The translations under genes and the position numbers were made by a program. Positions 27,751-36,604 of a stretch of 64,000 nucleotides of DNA are shown here, one piece after another; positions within the stretch are counted from its first letter, which is position 1; every line of letters starts with the position of its first letter. This DNA is from Boseongicola sp. (GTDB lineage: Bacteria > Pseudomonadota > Alphaproteobacteria > Rhodobacterales > Rhodobacteraceae). The notes beneath the pieces are model-generated. The model did not search any database, was not told the origin of the DNA, and worked only from the letters and a program-made list of their open reading frames with translations. The stretch spans positions 2,551,932 to 2,615,931 of the forward strand of contig CP046179.1 in the NCBI GenBank assembly GCA_014075275.1, given 5' to 3'.

Positions 27751-27787
27751 CTCGACAAAACTCTGTAATTCGATTACTGTTAACATC

Positions 27788-27816
27788 AATCTAATATAGA
27801 ACATTCTGCGTGTCAA
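27788..27816 (-). promoter_or_regulatory. Predicted sigma70 promoter of the R-M operon
   Basis: On the minus strand, a perfect -35 TTGACA (27816-27811), a 17-nt spacer and a -10 TAGATT (27793-27788, four of six consensus bases) point toward the half-size hsdS. The expected transcription start is about 30 nt before ATG 27750. No other promoter of this quality is visible inside the tightly packed seven-gene operon. Confidence 0.55.
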
Positions 27817-27853
27817 TGATAAAAAGTACAGTAATGGGGTTTTTGTAAAAAAT

Positions 27854-30800
27854 ATGCAGCAATACGGTAACGATCAGATTCTCTACTCACCATCGGACTT
27901 GGTCACCTTCTTAGGGTGCCACCATGCGAGTTACCTTGATGTGAGGGCGTTAAGCGAGGATATGGATAAGGCCGTGGCCAGCACCACTGCTCAGCTACTT
28001 CAGCAAAAAGGCTTGGAGCATGAGGCGGCTTACCTCCAACAGCTCAAATACGAAGGTAAGTCTGTCGTTGAAATCCCCAAAGATCGTAATTTGCAGGATC
28101 GCGCCCAGCTGACATTGGAGGCCATGCAGTCTGGTGCGGATGTGATTTATCAGGCTGTGTTCTTTGCACCGCCTTGGCGAGGCGATGCGGATTTTCTGAT
28201 CAAGTGTAATACACGATCTGACTTGGGTGATTTCAGCTATGAGGTGCTGGACACCAAACTGGGGCGAACGGCTGAGCCCAAGCATATCATGCAGCTTTGT
28301 GTCTATTCTGAGCTGCTGACTGACCTGCAGGGGCTGCGCCCGTCTGATATGCATCTGTTTCTGGGCGACCATCAAAAACACAGCTTCCGCGTGGCTGCCT
28401 TTTTCTATTACTACACCCGCGCCAAAGGCCGCTTTGAAGGATACCTGCAAAACCTGCCTGCGAACTCATATCCTGAACCTTGTGGTCATTGTAATTTCTG
28501 CCCATGGCGTGAGGGCTGCAAAGCGCAGTGGGAGCAAGATGATCATTTAAGCCTTGTGGCCAATATCCAACGCTCACAGATTGACAAGCTGCGTAAGGCT
28601 GGCATCGGCACTGTTGCAGAGCTTGCCGCCACAACGCCTGACACCAAAATCCCTGATCTGAGCCGTGACGTGTTTTTACGCTTGCGCTCACAAGCTGTTC
28701 TGCAACATCACAAAGCCGCCACTGGCGAGAATAAATGTGAAATCATCGCATTTCCGCCCGGCAAGGGCTTTACCCGTATGCCAGTGCCGGATGACGGTGA
28801 TCTGTTCTTTGATATGGAGGGCGATCCACTTTACCCGAATGGCTTGGAGTATTTGTTTGGGGTGTATTATTTCAAAGATGGCAAAGAACTGTTCCTTCCA
28901 TTCTGGGCGCATGACCATGAAGAGGAAAAACAAACCTTTAAGCGTTTTATGGGCTTTCTAGCCGATCATCTGGCTGAACACCCACACGCCCATATCTATC
29001 ATTACAACCATTATGAAACCACGGCCCTGAAACGCTTAGCCTGCCGTTATGCTGTGTGTGAAGAGCAGCTGGATAATCTGCTTCGCAATCAGAAATTCGT
29101 TGATCTGTATCTGGTGGTGCGTGAAAGCATCCGTACCTCTGAACCCGGCTATTCCATCAAGAACATGGAAACCTTCTATATGGATAAGCGGGCTAATGCG
29201 GTGGCGACCGCCGCCGATAGTATCATCGTCTATAACGAATGGCGCGAAACAGGTGCCGATGAATTGCTGCAAGAGATTTCTGATTATAACGAGGTGGATT
29301 GCGTTTCCACGCACTTACTGCGTGATTGGTTGCTGACGCTTAAGCCAGAAGATGCACCGTGGTTTAAGGGGCTGCCTGAATATGCCGAGGAAGAAGAGCT
29401 ACAGCGCAAAGACTGGGAAATCGAATATGAGGATTACCAAACCCGCCTTGGCGTGACCGAGGATAACCCGCCGCCCACCAATGAGCGGCTGTCGCACCTG
29501 CTGGAGTTTCATAACCGGGAGGCTAAGCCGCAATGGTGGAGCAGCTTTGAACGGCAGAACAAATTTGAAGATGAACTGATTGACGATACGGAGTGCCTTG
29601 GAGGCTTGCAGCAGATTGGTAGCCCCGAGCCTGAAAAGCGCTCCCTGATATACAGCTACCGCTTCCCATCACAGGAATACAAGCTAAAGGTTGGCGCTCA
29701 GGCCGTTGATATTGCCGTCATGGAGAACGCAGGCACCATCGTTGAAATTGATGAAGATGCCTGCATCGTCAAAATCAAGCGTGGGGCCAGCAAAGAGCCA
29801 TTGCCGGAAAGCCTGTCCATTGGCCCACCGGGACCGATTGATAGCAAGATCATCCGCTCGGCCATTTACCGCTATGCTGATCATGTACTGGAAGCGCCGG
29901 AAGGCACTCATGCCGCGACCGAACTACTGGCGCGAAATGTACCGCGCATCCGAGGTAAGCAGACGGGCGAAGCGGTTATCACCTCTGATGACCTGCAAGG
30001 GGATGCGCTGGAAGCCATTGCTGCGTTAGACAACAGCTATCTCTTTATCCAAGGCCCTCCGGGCGCAGGTAAGACTTACACCAGCAGCCACATCATCGTG
30101 GACCTGATCAAGCGCGGCAAGAAAATCGGTGTTACCTCCAACTCCCACAAGGCCATTCATAACTTGCTTGAAAAAGTAGAAAGCGTCGCTGCTGAAAAAG
30201 GCGTGCATTTCCATGGCATCAAAAAAGCCAGTGGCGGGAATGACGAGACCATCTTTGATGGGCAGTTTATCCGCTCCGAAACCAAAACTGAGAATATGAG
30301 CCTTAGCGCTGATCTCTTTGCGGGTACCGCATGGACCTTTGCCAGTCCGCATTTTAATGGTCAGCTGGATTATCTGTTCATCGATGAGGCTGGGCAAGTC
30401 GCCACTGCCAATGTGGTCGCCATGGCCACAGCGACCAAGAACATCATTCTGGTCGGCGATCAGATGCAGCTCGGCCAGCCCATCCAAGGCACCCATCCGG
30501 GTGAGGCTGGATTGTCAGTGCTGGAATTCTTGTTGGGTGATCATTCCACGATCCCGGCTGAGCGCGGTATTTTCCTTGGCCAGACACGCCGCATGCGTCC
30601 AACCATCTGCCAGTTTATTTCTGATGCCTTTTATGATGGCCGACTGACAGCCCATGAAAGCACTGCTGAGCGCAGCCTGAACCTGCAAGGCGTTGATCTG
30701 CCCAATGAAGGAATTGTCATGATCCCCGCGCAGCATGAAGGCTGCTCGCAAAAAAGCATTGAGGAAGGCGAAATCATTAAAGCCAAATATAACGCCTTGC

Positions 30801-31222
30801 TTGGTCAAGAATTTACCGACCGTGATGGCAGCACGCGCCCGATCACCGAAGACGATATTCTGGTGGTCACGCCGTATAATGTGCAGGTGAATTACCTGCG
30901 CTCCATCTTGCCGGACAATGCCAAGGTCGGCACTGTTGACAAGTTCCAAGGCCAAGAAGCGCCCATCGTGCTGATTTCCATGGTGACATCCAGCGCCGAA
31001 GATCTGCCACGTAATATTGAGTTCCTCTACAGTAAGAACCGCCTGAATGTTGCCGTTTCCCGCGCACAGTGTTTGGCTGTGGTGGTCGCCAATCCCAAGC
31101 TGCTGGAAATCCCATGCGGCACTGTAGAGCAGATGAAACTGGTCAACACATTTTGCTGGTTAGATGAGTATGCAGCCTCTGGGGATAAACAACAAATTCT
31201 GAGGAGAAGTAACCTTGGCTAA
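27854..31222 (+). CDS. RecB-like nuclease (TM0106 type) fused to Dna2-type SF1 helicase
   Basis: A 1122-residue protein. The N-terminal nuclease has EVLDTKLG (residues ~130-137, DxK) and Cys22 plus Cys210/213/216/222 (CGHCNFCPWREGC), the AddB/Cas4-like pattern for an Fe-S cluster. A RNase H-like domain begins at LFFDMEGDP (~residue 317). The helicase has Walker A QGPPGAGKTYTS (~735), Walker B LFIDEAGQ (~841), then VDKFQGQEAP and RLNVAVSRAQ. It probably unwinds and degrades DNA. It diverges from the R-M operon and overlaps an HNH gene by 8 nt, which suggests a defence role. Confidence 0.88.
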   Translation: MQQYGNDQILYSPSDLVTFLGCHHASYLDVRALSEDMDKAVASTTAQLLQQKGLEHEAAYLQQLKYEGKSVVEIPKDRNLQDRAQLTLEAMQSGADVIYQAVFFAPPWRGDADFLIKCNTRSDLGDFSYEVLDTKLGRTAEPKHIMQLCVYSELLTDLQGLRPSDMHLFLGDHQKHSFRVAAFFYYYTRAKGRFEGYLQNLPANSYPEPCGHCNFCPWREGCKAQWEQDDHLSLVANIQRSQIDKLRKAGIGTVAELAATTPDTKIPDLSRDVFLRLRSQAVLQHHKAATGENKCEIIAFPPGKGFTRMPVPDDGDLFFDMEGDPLYPNGLEYLFGVYYFKDGKELFLPFWAHDHEEEKQTFKRFMGFLADHLAEHPHAHIYHYNHYETTALKRLACRYAVCEEQLDNLLRNQKFVDLYLVVRESIRTSEPGYSIKNMETFYMDKRANAVATAADSIIVYNEWRETGADELLQEISDYNEVDCVSTHLLRDWLLTLKPEDAPWFKGLPEYAEEEELQRKDWEIEYEDYQTRLGVTEDNPPPTNERLSHLLEFHNREAKPQWWSSFERQNKFEDELIDDTECLGGLQQIGSPEPEKRSLIYSYRFPSQEYKLKVGAQAVDIAVMENAGTIVEIDEDACIVKIKRGASKEPLPESLSIGPPGPIDSKIIRSAIYRYADHVLEAPEGTHAATELLARNVPRIRGKQTGEAVITSDDLQGDALEAIAALDNSYLFIQGPPGAGKTYTSSHIIVDLIKRGKKIGVTSNSHKAIHNLLEKVESVAAEKGVHFHGIKKASGGNDETIFDGQFIRSETKTENMSLSADLFAGTAWTFASPHFNGQLDYLFIDEAGQVATANVVAMATATKNIILVGDQMQLGQPIQGTHPGEAGLSVLEFLLGDHSTIPAERGIFLGQTRRMRPTICQFISDAFYDGRLTAHESTAERSLNLQGVDLPNEGIVMIPAQHEGCSQKSIEEGEIIKAKYNALLGQEFTDRDGSTRPITEDDILVVTPYNVQVNYLRSILPDNAKVGTVDKFQGQEAPIVLISMVTSSAEDLPRNIEFLYSKNRLNVAVSRAQCLAVVVANPKLLEIPCGTVEQMKLVNTFCWLDEYAASGDKQQILRRSNLG

Positions 31223-31538
31223 TAACTGGAATATTCCTGATTGGTTGGAAAAAGAAGTCCGGGATCGTGATAAGGTTTGCGTCTATTGCAGGTCAGAATT
31301 TACGCCAGTAAACGTTTCCAGAAAAACGGCGGCAAGTTGGGAGCATATCATTAATGACGCATCCATAATCACAAGGGAAAATATAGCGCTCTGTTGTTGC
31401 GGATGTAATTCAAGTAAGGGACAAAAGCCTTTGCTTGAATGGCTTGATTCCAAATATTGTTCTGACAGGAACATATCCGAAGATACTGTTGCTCCGATTA
31501 TCAGAGCAGCAATATCTGTAGCACGTTGCGGTGAATAG
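31215..31538 (+). CDS. Small HNH endonuclease overlapping the nuclease/helicase gene
   Basis: A 107-residue HNH protein. Zinc ligands are CVYC (22/25) and the later CCCGCNSSKG cluster (60-64), the catalytic His is in WEHI (44), and an Asn lies at about 56. The start is TTG 31215, preceded by GAGGAG at good spacing and overlapping the helicase stop by 8 nt, so translation is likely coupled. The N-terminus (WNIPDWLEKEVRDRDKVCVY) is typical of phage and defence HNH proteins. It may nick DNA handled by its partner; this is inference. Confidence 0.8.
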   Translation: MANNWNIPDWLEKEVRDRDKVCVYCRSEFTPVNVSRKTAASWEHIINDASIITRENIALCCCGCNSSKGQKPLLEWLDSKYCSDRNISEDTVAPIIRAAISVARCGE

Positions 31539-31592
31539 TGGGCTTAATCACCGCATATTTTGCGGCGATTATCTGTTTCCAATGAAGGCAAA

Positions 31593-31646
31593 GCAGGATT
31601 CGAACCTGCGGTATGGTACCGTATTACATTCCACAAAGAATGCAAT
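31593..31646 (-). other. tRNA-like element with perfect T-arm, no canonical cloverleaf
   Basis: On the minus strand, GCAGG-TTCGAAT-CCTGC (31609-31593) is a perfect T-arm. It is preceded by a hairpin CGGTA-CCA-TACCG (31621-31609), like a long variable arm, and by a 9-bp hairpin ATTGCATTC/GAATGTAAT with loop TTTGTG (31646-31623). I could not pair the sequence after the T-arm (TTTGCCT) with a 5' acceptor strand or place a normal 7-nt anticodon loop. It may be a degenerate tRNA or the scar of a tRNA attachment site. Confidence 0.35.
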
Positions 31647-31740
31647 GCTACCCAGTATTTGAAATGCGAACTGCCAATACCGTAGCAACAAAAACCTTGA
31701 TTTTGTTATCTTTCAGGACGATTATTGTTGCAACTCAATG

Positions 31741-31790
31741 GTAGGTGTAGGGGATTCGAACCCAAAGGGGGTCAATACACCGCCACCTAC
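31741..31790 (-). other. Second T-arm-like remnant, possible attachment-site scar
   Basis: The minus strand reads GTAGGTG at 31790-31784 and CACCTAC at 31747-31741, a 7-bp closing stem around a 36-nt interior. The interior contains GGGTTCGAATCCCC, the hallmark of a tRNA T-loop. D and anticodon arms are missing, so it is not a functional tRNA. It sits exactly where base composition changes, which fits a tRNA 3'-end remnant at a prophage or island boundary. A matching second copy is not in the window. Confidence 0.35.
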
Positions 31791-31809
31791 ACTTACCGAA
31801 ACCGAAGAT

Positions 31810-31832
31810 GGGCCCTCGCGGGGCCCTTTTTT
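31810..31832 (+). terminator. Rho-independent terminator
   Basis: The stem GGGCCC (31810-31815) / GGGCCC (31821-31826) with a TCGCG loop is followed by TTTTTT. It would end + strand transcription from the nuclease/helicase-HNH unit and marks the edge of the lower-GC region. Confidence 0.8.
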
Positions 31833-32416
31833 CTTTTGGTTTCAAAGGGGTTTAGCGACGCCATCCGACTTTTGGAGACTGGTCGTTCGGCCGAAATCAG
31901 TCTCTGAACGGCCCGCGTCTCTTTCCACCCGTCCTTCACCCAAATCGAGACGCATTCAAAACTGTTCGCCTTTTCAGACACTTGCCGAAAATGGATTGCG
32001 CCGCAGTTGAGGCCGGTTCGACCGCTATCGATGTGGACAGAGACACTCGAAGGCGGCGTGGTTGTGCGGGGTGATGCGGATGACCGCGAGAAGTCTCTGA
32101 TAACAAGGAGATTTTCCGTTCATAGCCTGGCGGCATGTCGACTGGGTCCTGGACCGATGAAGAAAACGATCTGCTGCACGAAGTTTTGGTCTGTGGACGC
32201 TTCGTCACGTGAGGGATGATGGACGATATGCGCGCGGCATCCTGAGTGTGGTCTATAGTGATTGCCACGGTTCACTTTCGATGAGTTTATCAACCTTCGC
32301 TGGTTTGTCGCATGTCCTAAGGATCCCAATGCGGAAGGCCTCGATATGGTCTTATCGGTTGAGATCAAGCCGTTTTCTGCTAGGTTGTTGGCAATCAAAA
32401 AGGAGCAAGATATCTG
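31833..32416 (+). other. Gene-poor stretch of ~580 bp
   Basis: No gene of normal length is supported. Short frames exist on both strands but lack ribosome binding sites and recognisable protein sequence. A 25-codon frame at 32135-32212 begins MSTGSWTDEENDLLHEV. This resembles the start of a larger bacterial protein family (WTDEEND motif) and then stops, so it may be a relic. The stretch may be a remnant left by insertion events between the two elements. Confidence 0.4.
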
Positions 32417-32992
32417 ATGTACAAGTATTTATCAGTAATTGCTTTCGCTTTAGTTTTCACAACAACAGCTCACGCTAACCCGTGTGAGCCTCATAGTTAT
32501 CGACCTTCATCTGACCCGCACCTGGCAGCAGGTTCGGTTCCCAATACTTCGCTCGATCAACACTTGAATTTATCTCAATATGCGCACGGGATCCAATTTG
32601 ATATCGAGCAGGATGGTGGCGATCTGCGCGTAGATATTATTGGCTACCCCGCGGAAGCTCAGCTAGCAGCTGGTCTTTTTATGCTGCTTCAGATCTCCCG
32701 CCTTGCCCAAGATGATTTCGAGCGTCTCGTTCTTGTAGAAGAGGGCGAAGAGATATTCTCCCTTGATGGTCAAATAGCCCGGAGGAATGGCTGCCAGGCT
32801 CTTTGGGGGGTTTCAACTGCCGGAAGTCCACTGCCGCTTTTTGTGGATATTATGGGTGCTGTAAAAGACGCTGAAGGCCACGTCTTGATCCCTCGATATT
32901 CGGGAAACTGGTTGTCTGATATGAATATTGCGCTGGAAGCCTTCAACGAAGCAATAGCTCCGGAATGGATTTTTAGTGCTGCGGGGCAGTAG
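32417..32992 (+). CDS. Exported protein of unknown function
   Basis: A 191-residue protein with a clear Sec signal (MYKYLSVIAFALVFTTTAHA, cleavage after AHA). The mature part begins NPCEPHSYRPSSDPHLAAGS and has a Cys near each end. A central block LFMLLQISRLAQDDFERLVLVEEGEE is likely a helix-strand unit. I do not recognise the family. GGAG lies upstream of the start. It faces a second exported protein on the minus strand; base composition differs from both prophages. Confidence 0.65.
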   Translation: MYKYLSVIAFALVFTTTAHANPCEPHSYRPSSDPHLAAGSVPNTSLDQHLNLSQYAHGIQFDIEQDGGDLRVDIIGYPAEAQLAAGLFMLLQISRLAQDDFERLVLVEEGEEIFSLDGQIARRNGCQALWGVSTAGSPLPLFVDIMGAVKDAEGHVLIPRYSGNWLSDMNIALEAFNEAIAPEWIFSAAGQ

Positions 32993-33032
32993 TAGTTGAG
33001 AGGGGGAAGCTGCATCAAGCAGCTGACAGATC

Positions 33033-34127
33033 CTACTCCGCTGATATGACCTCCCACATAGCCAGCATCTCTTGGATCACCCTTTTCTCGGTTTCGGAAA
33101 CCACATGGTCATCATAGAATTGTTGGCCGTTGAAGCGGATGACTGCGCGGTCTGCCTCCGCGATCTCGCTGGCGAGCGAAAGGGCTGCGGCCCCCCGAAC
33201 GCTGCCAAACTCCCAGATTTCCGTATCATTATCGCGGAACCACTGGCTGATCGGGATCCGGGATGTCTCCCCGTCGATATTGATCGAGGCGTTCTGAACG
33301 AATAACCACCCGTCGCGTGAGGTGTAGTTCACGAACAGTTCCATCGACTGCTGACCAGTTCCGGACTCGATGAGGTAGAGCGTCACATAGTCCCGGATAT
33401 CTTGGTAACGCGGGGACGAGGGGTGTCGAGACCAAGAGGACCCGTCGAACGCAGCCGTGGTCCGGATCAGCCGCGCCTCTAACTGTCGGGATATCCGTTC
33501 TAGTTGCGCCCGCTCCGCTTCGATCGCCTGCTCGTAACGAGTAACCCGATCTCGGTAGAGTTGCATATCCGGGTTTACGCGAGCCAGTGCCCGGTACGCT
33601 GTCAGATTCTGCCCCGCCCGAGCGGCTGGGATGGGGCGTACGTACGCGCTCAACTTCGCCTCCAAGGCATCCCTATCCGGGCTAGGGGATGGCGCGAAGG
33701 TGTCGTCCTCAGCGACGTCGCGTGCAAGCGCCTCCAAATCCGCCCCGTCGGCCGTGGCGCGGGCTAAGTAGTCCGCTAGGCGGGTGTTAGCCTCGGCGAT
33801 CTCCGGTGGTGCGGCGAGGGCTAACGCCTCAGCGTCGGACACAGCTGCCCCCGCTGCACGCGCCCGCACGGTCGCCAGATCCACCCCTTCGATCACATCC
33901 GCGAAGGCAAGGCACAACTCCACCTCCCGGGTCAGATCTGGATTTTGCATCTCGCCCCAAGCGATCATGATGGCTGCTGCGTTAGTATAGGCCTCTGCGT
34001 CCCGGGCTAGAAACGCGTCCTCACAAGCTGTGCGAGCTGTGTCGACTTCCTCTGGAGAAGGTTCAGCCTGGGCGGGTACAGCGAGAACGGCCAACAGCGG
34101 GAGAGCAACGAAATAAAGACGTGGCAT
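33033..34127 (-). CDS. Exported protein of unknown function, alanine-rich
   Basis: A 364-residue protein. The start MPRLYFVALPLLAVLAVPAQA is a typical signal peptide, and GGAGGG lies 8-9 nt upstream of ATG 34127, so I reject the longer frame. The mature N-terminal half is alpha-helical and rich in Ala/Asp/Glu. The C-terminal half is beta-rich (MELFVNYTSRDGWLFVQNASI ... AVIRFNGQQFYDDHVV), resembling small periplasmic domains that report or bind ligands. No named family is recognised. High GC suggests a host gene or long-resident cargo. Confidence 0.68.
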   Translation of the reverse strand: MPRLYFVALPLLAVLAVPAQAEPSPEEVDTARTACEDAFLARDAEAYTNAAAIMIAWGEMQNPDLTREVELCLAFADVIEGVDLATVRARAAGAAVSDAEALALAAPPEIAEANTRLADYLARATADGADLEALARDVAEDDTFAPSPSPDRDALEAKLSAYVRPIPAARAGQNLTAYRALARVNPDMQLYRDRVTRYEQAIEAERAQLERISRQLEARLIRTTAAFDGSSWSRHPSSPRYQDIRDYVTLYLIESGTGQQSMELFVNYTSRDGWLFVQNASINIDGETSRIPISQWFRDNDTEIWEFGSVRGAAALSLASEIAEADRAVIRFNGQQFYDDHVVSETEKRVIQEMLAMWEVISAE

Positions 34128-34386
34128 TACGATATACCCTCCGTTAAGCAAAGACTTTCTCGACATTCCTGAATTTGCATGTCGCTTGCGCTATGATCCC
34201 TTGATTTCGCCCACACTTCAAGACATGACCATGCAATCGTTGTTCTTGGATTTTAATCACGTAATTGCTACGATTGCTGAAGTGGCACTGTTGATCTGGA
34301 AGACTGAGGGGCATGTAGACGCGTTGGCAGGGGTCACAGCGATACGTCAGCAAATTCGACTATCTGCAATATACCTATTACGACGT
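34128..34386 (-). other. Intergenic stretch beside the recombinase cassette
   Basis: About 260 bp, AT-richer than its flanks, between the exported protein start and the stop of the HTH gene. No gene or clear terminator is seen. It is a plausible place for an attachment site of the serine recombinase cassette, but no repeat pair was identified. Confidence 0.35.
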
Positions 34387-34782
34387 TCAGGATGCAGTCG
34401 TTTCGAACGCGTGGCAGCTTTGTTCGCCCCAAGCCTCCCCAGCCAGAAAACACAGATCGTACAAGCTTACCGCAGACGCCTCGCGCCCGCAGGTCAGGCG
34501 CTTGAGCACCTCTGGCGCCAAATAGGCCAGCCGCAACTGGCGACTGACATGACGTTCGGCCAAACCGACGGCTTCAGTCAGTTCCTGGATTGTGGCGAAT
34601 TCACCTGCATCCATGCGCCGCCGCCATCCCCATGCGCGGCCGATAGCGCGCAGAACATGCGGGTCTTGGGTCTGGTCATCGCTCGGCCGATAGTCAGAGG
34701 GCGGTAGGATTTTGGGCCGCCCGTTCTTCTTGCGGACCGTCAACGGGATCAGTACGCGGATCGTGTCATCAGGCTTGGTCAT
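34387..34782 (-). CDS. ParB/HTH-like partner protein of the serine recombinase cassette
   Basis: A 131-residue protein whose segment IQELTEAVGLAERHVSRQLRLAYLAPEVL reads as a helix-turn-helix of the ParB type. This small protein is regularly found after DUF2924 and a large serine recombinase in Rhodobacterales and rhizobial elements. It overlaps the recombinase gene by ATGA. It may help the recombinase find or choose its site; function is not established. Confidence 0.68.
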   Translation of the reverse strand: MTKPDDTIRVLIPLTVRKKNGRPKILPPSDYRPSDDQTQDPHVLRAIGRAWGWRRRMDAGEFATIQELTEAVGLAERHVSRQLRLAYLAPEVLKRLTCGREASAVSLYDLCFLAGEAWGEQSCHAFETTAS

Positions 34783-36107
34783 TCCGCAGCCTCCATCCTG
34801 CGCGGCTCAACCATTTCGCGGATCACGCCTGCGATCCCTTCGCGCCTGATGTCGACCTCAAGCCCCGCGGCGGTGACGGTAACGCGCCGGACGAGAAGCT
34901 GGATGATGCGGGCCTGCTCTGCCGGGAAGAGTTGCGACCAGAGTGCCTTGAACTCGTGAAGGGCTGCGATGGCGTCGGCTTCCGAAACTGCAACCTGTTC
35001 CTTTTTCAGGGCCACGAGCACCTGCGATACCACCTCTGGCGTCTGCAGAATGCGCCGAACCTCGGTCACGACCGCATCCTCGACCATTCCTGCCGCCAGC
35101 CGCATTGGCGCGGTTTCTTCACCGGTCTCACGGTTCCTGATGACGTCCATCGACACATAGTAGCGATAAAGCTTCGCGCCTTTTTTCGTGCTGGTAGGCG
35201 TCATGGCCGCGCCAGTGTCGCTGAATATCAGCCCTTTCAGAAGCGCGGGTGTCCGCGACCGGCTGTTGTTGGCCCGTTTGCGGGGGCTTTCCTTGAGGAT
35301 TGCGTGGACTTGATCCCAGAGTGCCTCGTCGATGATGGCGTCATGCTCGCCGGGGTAGGCCTTGCCCTTGTGGACGGCCTCACCGCGATAAACACGGTTG
35401 TTCAGAAGCCGGTAGAGGTAGCCTTTGTCTATCAGCGTTCCCTGCTTGTTGCGGAAGCCGTCGCGGCGAAGTTCGCGTGCCAAAACCGTGGCGGAGCCGA
35501 GCTCAACAAACCGTTCGAAGATGCGTCGGACCGATGAGGCCTCTGCGTCGTTCACCAACAGTTTGCGATCCTGCACATCGTAGCCGAGGGGCACATAGCC
35601 CCCCATCCAGATCCCGCGCTTGCGTGATGCAGCCACCTTGTCGCGGATGCGCTCACCGATGACCTCACGTTCGAACTGGGCGAAACTGAGCAGGATGTTC
35701 AGCGTGAGCCGCCCCATCGACGTAGTGGTGTTGAACGACTGCGTGACCGACACGAAGGTGACACCGTTGCGGTCAAAGACCTCGACCAACTTGGAAAAGT
35801 CCATAAGCGAGCGCGACAGGCGGTCGATCTTGTAAACCACAACCACGTCGACCAGACCATCGTCGATGTCGGCAAGCAACTGCTTGAGCCCGGGACGTTC
35901 GAGGTTGCCGCCAGAAAATCCACCATCGTCATAGCGGTCGTGGGTGGCCACCCATCCCTCGGACTTCTGACTGGCGATATAGGCCTCACAGGCCTCTCGC
36001 TGGGCGTCAAGGGTATTGAACTCCATGTCGAGCCCTTCTTCGGTCGACTTACGAGTGTAGATGGCGCAGCGCAGGCGACGGTTTGGTCGGATGTTAATGT
36101 CCATCAT
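34779..36107 (-). CDS. Large serine recombinase (resolvase/invertase family)
   Basis: A 442-residue site-specific recombinase. The catalytic domain has Ser21 in IYTRKSTEEGLD, the Arg-containing YKIDRLSRSLMDFSKLVEVF, and LLSFAQFEREVIGERIRDK. The recombinase domain (GYDVQDRKLLVNDAEASSVR) and a beta-type ribbon follow, without the usual zinc Cys. It cuts and rejoins DNA at att sites. AGGAGG precedes the start, and the ATG overlaps the DUF2924 stop. It could integrate prophage B or be an independent element. Confidence 0.88.
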   Translation of the reverse strand: MMDINIRPNRRLRCAIYTRKSTEEGLDMEFNTLDAQREACEAYIASQKSEGWVATHDRYDDGGFSGGNLERPGLKQLLADIDDGLVDVVVVYKIDRLSRSLMDFSKLVEVFDRNGVTFVSVTQSFNTTTSMGRLTLNILLSFAQFEREVIGERIRDKVAASRKRGIWMGGYVPLGYDVQDRKLLVNDAEASSVRRIFERFVELGSATVLARELRRDGFRNKQGTLIDKGYLYRLLNNRVYRGEAVHKGKAYPGEHDAIIDEALWDQVHAILKESPRKRANNSRSRTPALLKGLIFSDTGAAMTPTSTKKGAKLYRYYVSMDVIRNRETGEETAPMRLAAGMVEDAVVTEVRRILQTPEVVSQVLVALKKEQVAVSEADAIAALHEFKALWSQLFPAEQARIIQLLVRRVTVTAAGLEVDIRREGIAGVIREMVEPRRMEAAE

Positions 36108-36604
36108 GCTTCCTCCTGCTTGCGTTCACGCAGCCCGAAAAAGCGATACCCATTCCAGCGTGTTCCGGTGATGGCGCGGGCCACGGCCGAGAGTGATTTG
36201 TATTTGCGGCCCTGCCATTCAAAGCCGTCCTTCAGCACTGTGACCGTATGCTCGGCGCCGTCCCATTCACGCAGGAGTTTCGTTCCGGCTACAGGATTGC
36301 GGGGATCGGCGATCTGATGTTTGCGGCGGGCATGGCCTTCAACCTCGTCGGCAAGCAGATCCAGCATGCGGCGGGTTTCCCGATCTGGGCCGCCGTAAGT
36401 TAGCTCCTGGATCCGATATGCGATTCGAAGTTCAAGAAATGCCCGGCTATTGTTTGGTGCCGAGGTGCCGATGAGTTTTTCCCATTCAGCTTTGAGTTCC
36501 TTGACCGACATCGCCTTCAGGGCGGCCATGCGCGACAGCACCGTCTGGTCCAGGTTTGGATCGCTTCCTGGTAATGCTGGGGTTATCTTATTGTGATGTT
36601 TCAT
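36104..36604 (-). CDS. DUF2924 protein
   Basis: A 166-residue protein of the DUF2924 family: VKELKAEWEKLIGTSAPNNSRAFLELRIAYRIQELTYGG, then GTKLLREWDGAEHTVTVL and FEWQGRKYKSLSAVARAITGTRWNGYRFFGL. The last block resembles DNA-binding modules of phage regulators. It is a constant partner of this class of serine recombinase. ATG 36604 has a strong GGAGG at 36614-36610. It overlaps the recombinase gene by 4 nt and the small gene upstream by 17 nt. Confidence 0.82.
   Translation of the reverse strand: MKHHNKITPALPGSDPNLDQTVLSRMAALKAMSVKELKAEWEKLIGTSAPNNSRAFLELRIAYRIQELTYGGPDRETRRMLDLLADEVEGHARRKHQIADPRNPVAGTKLLREWDGAEHTVTVLKDGFEWQGRKYKSLSAVARAITGTRWNGYRFFGLRERKQEEA

Noticed and set aside
31593-31790. 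Complete tRNA or tmRNA gene
   Set aside because: T-arms are clear but no acceptor/D-arm/anticodon set closes, and no tag-peptide or tmRNA halves were recognised.
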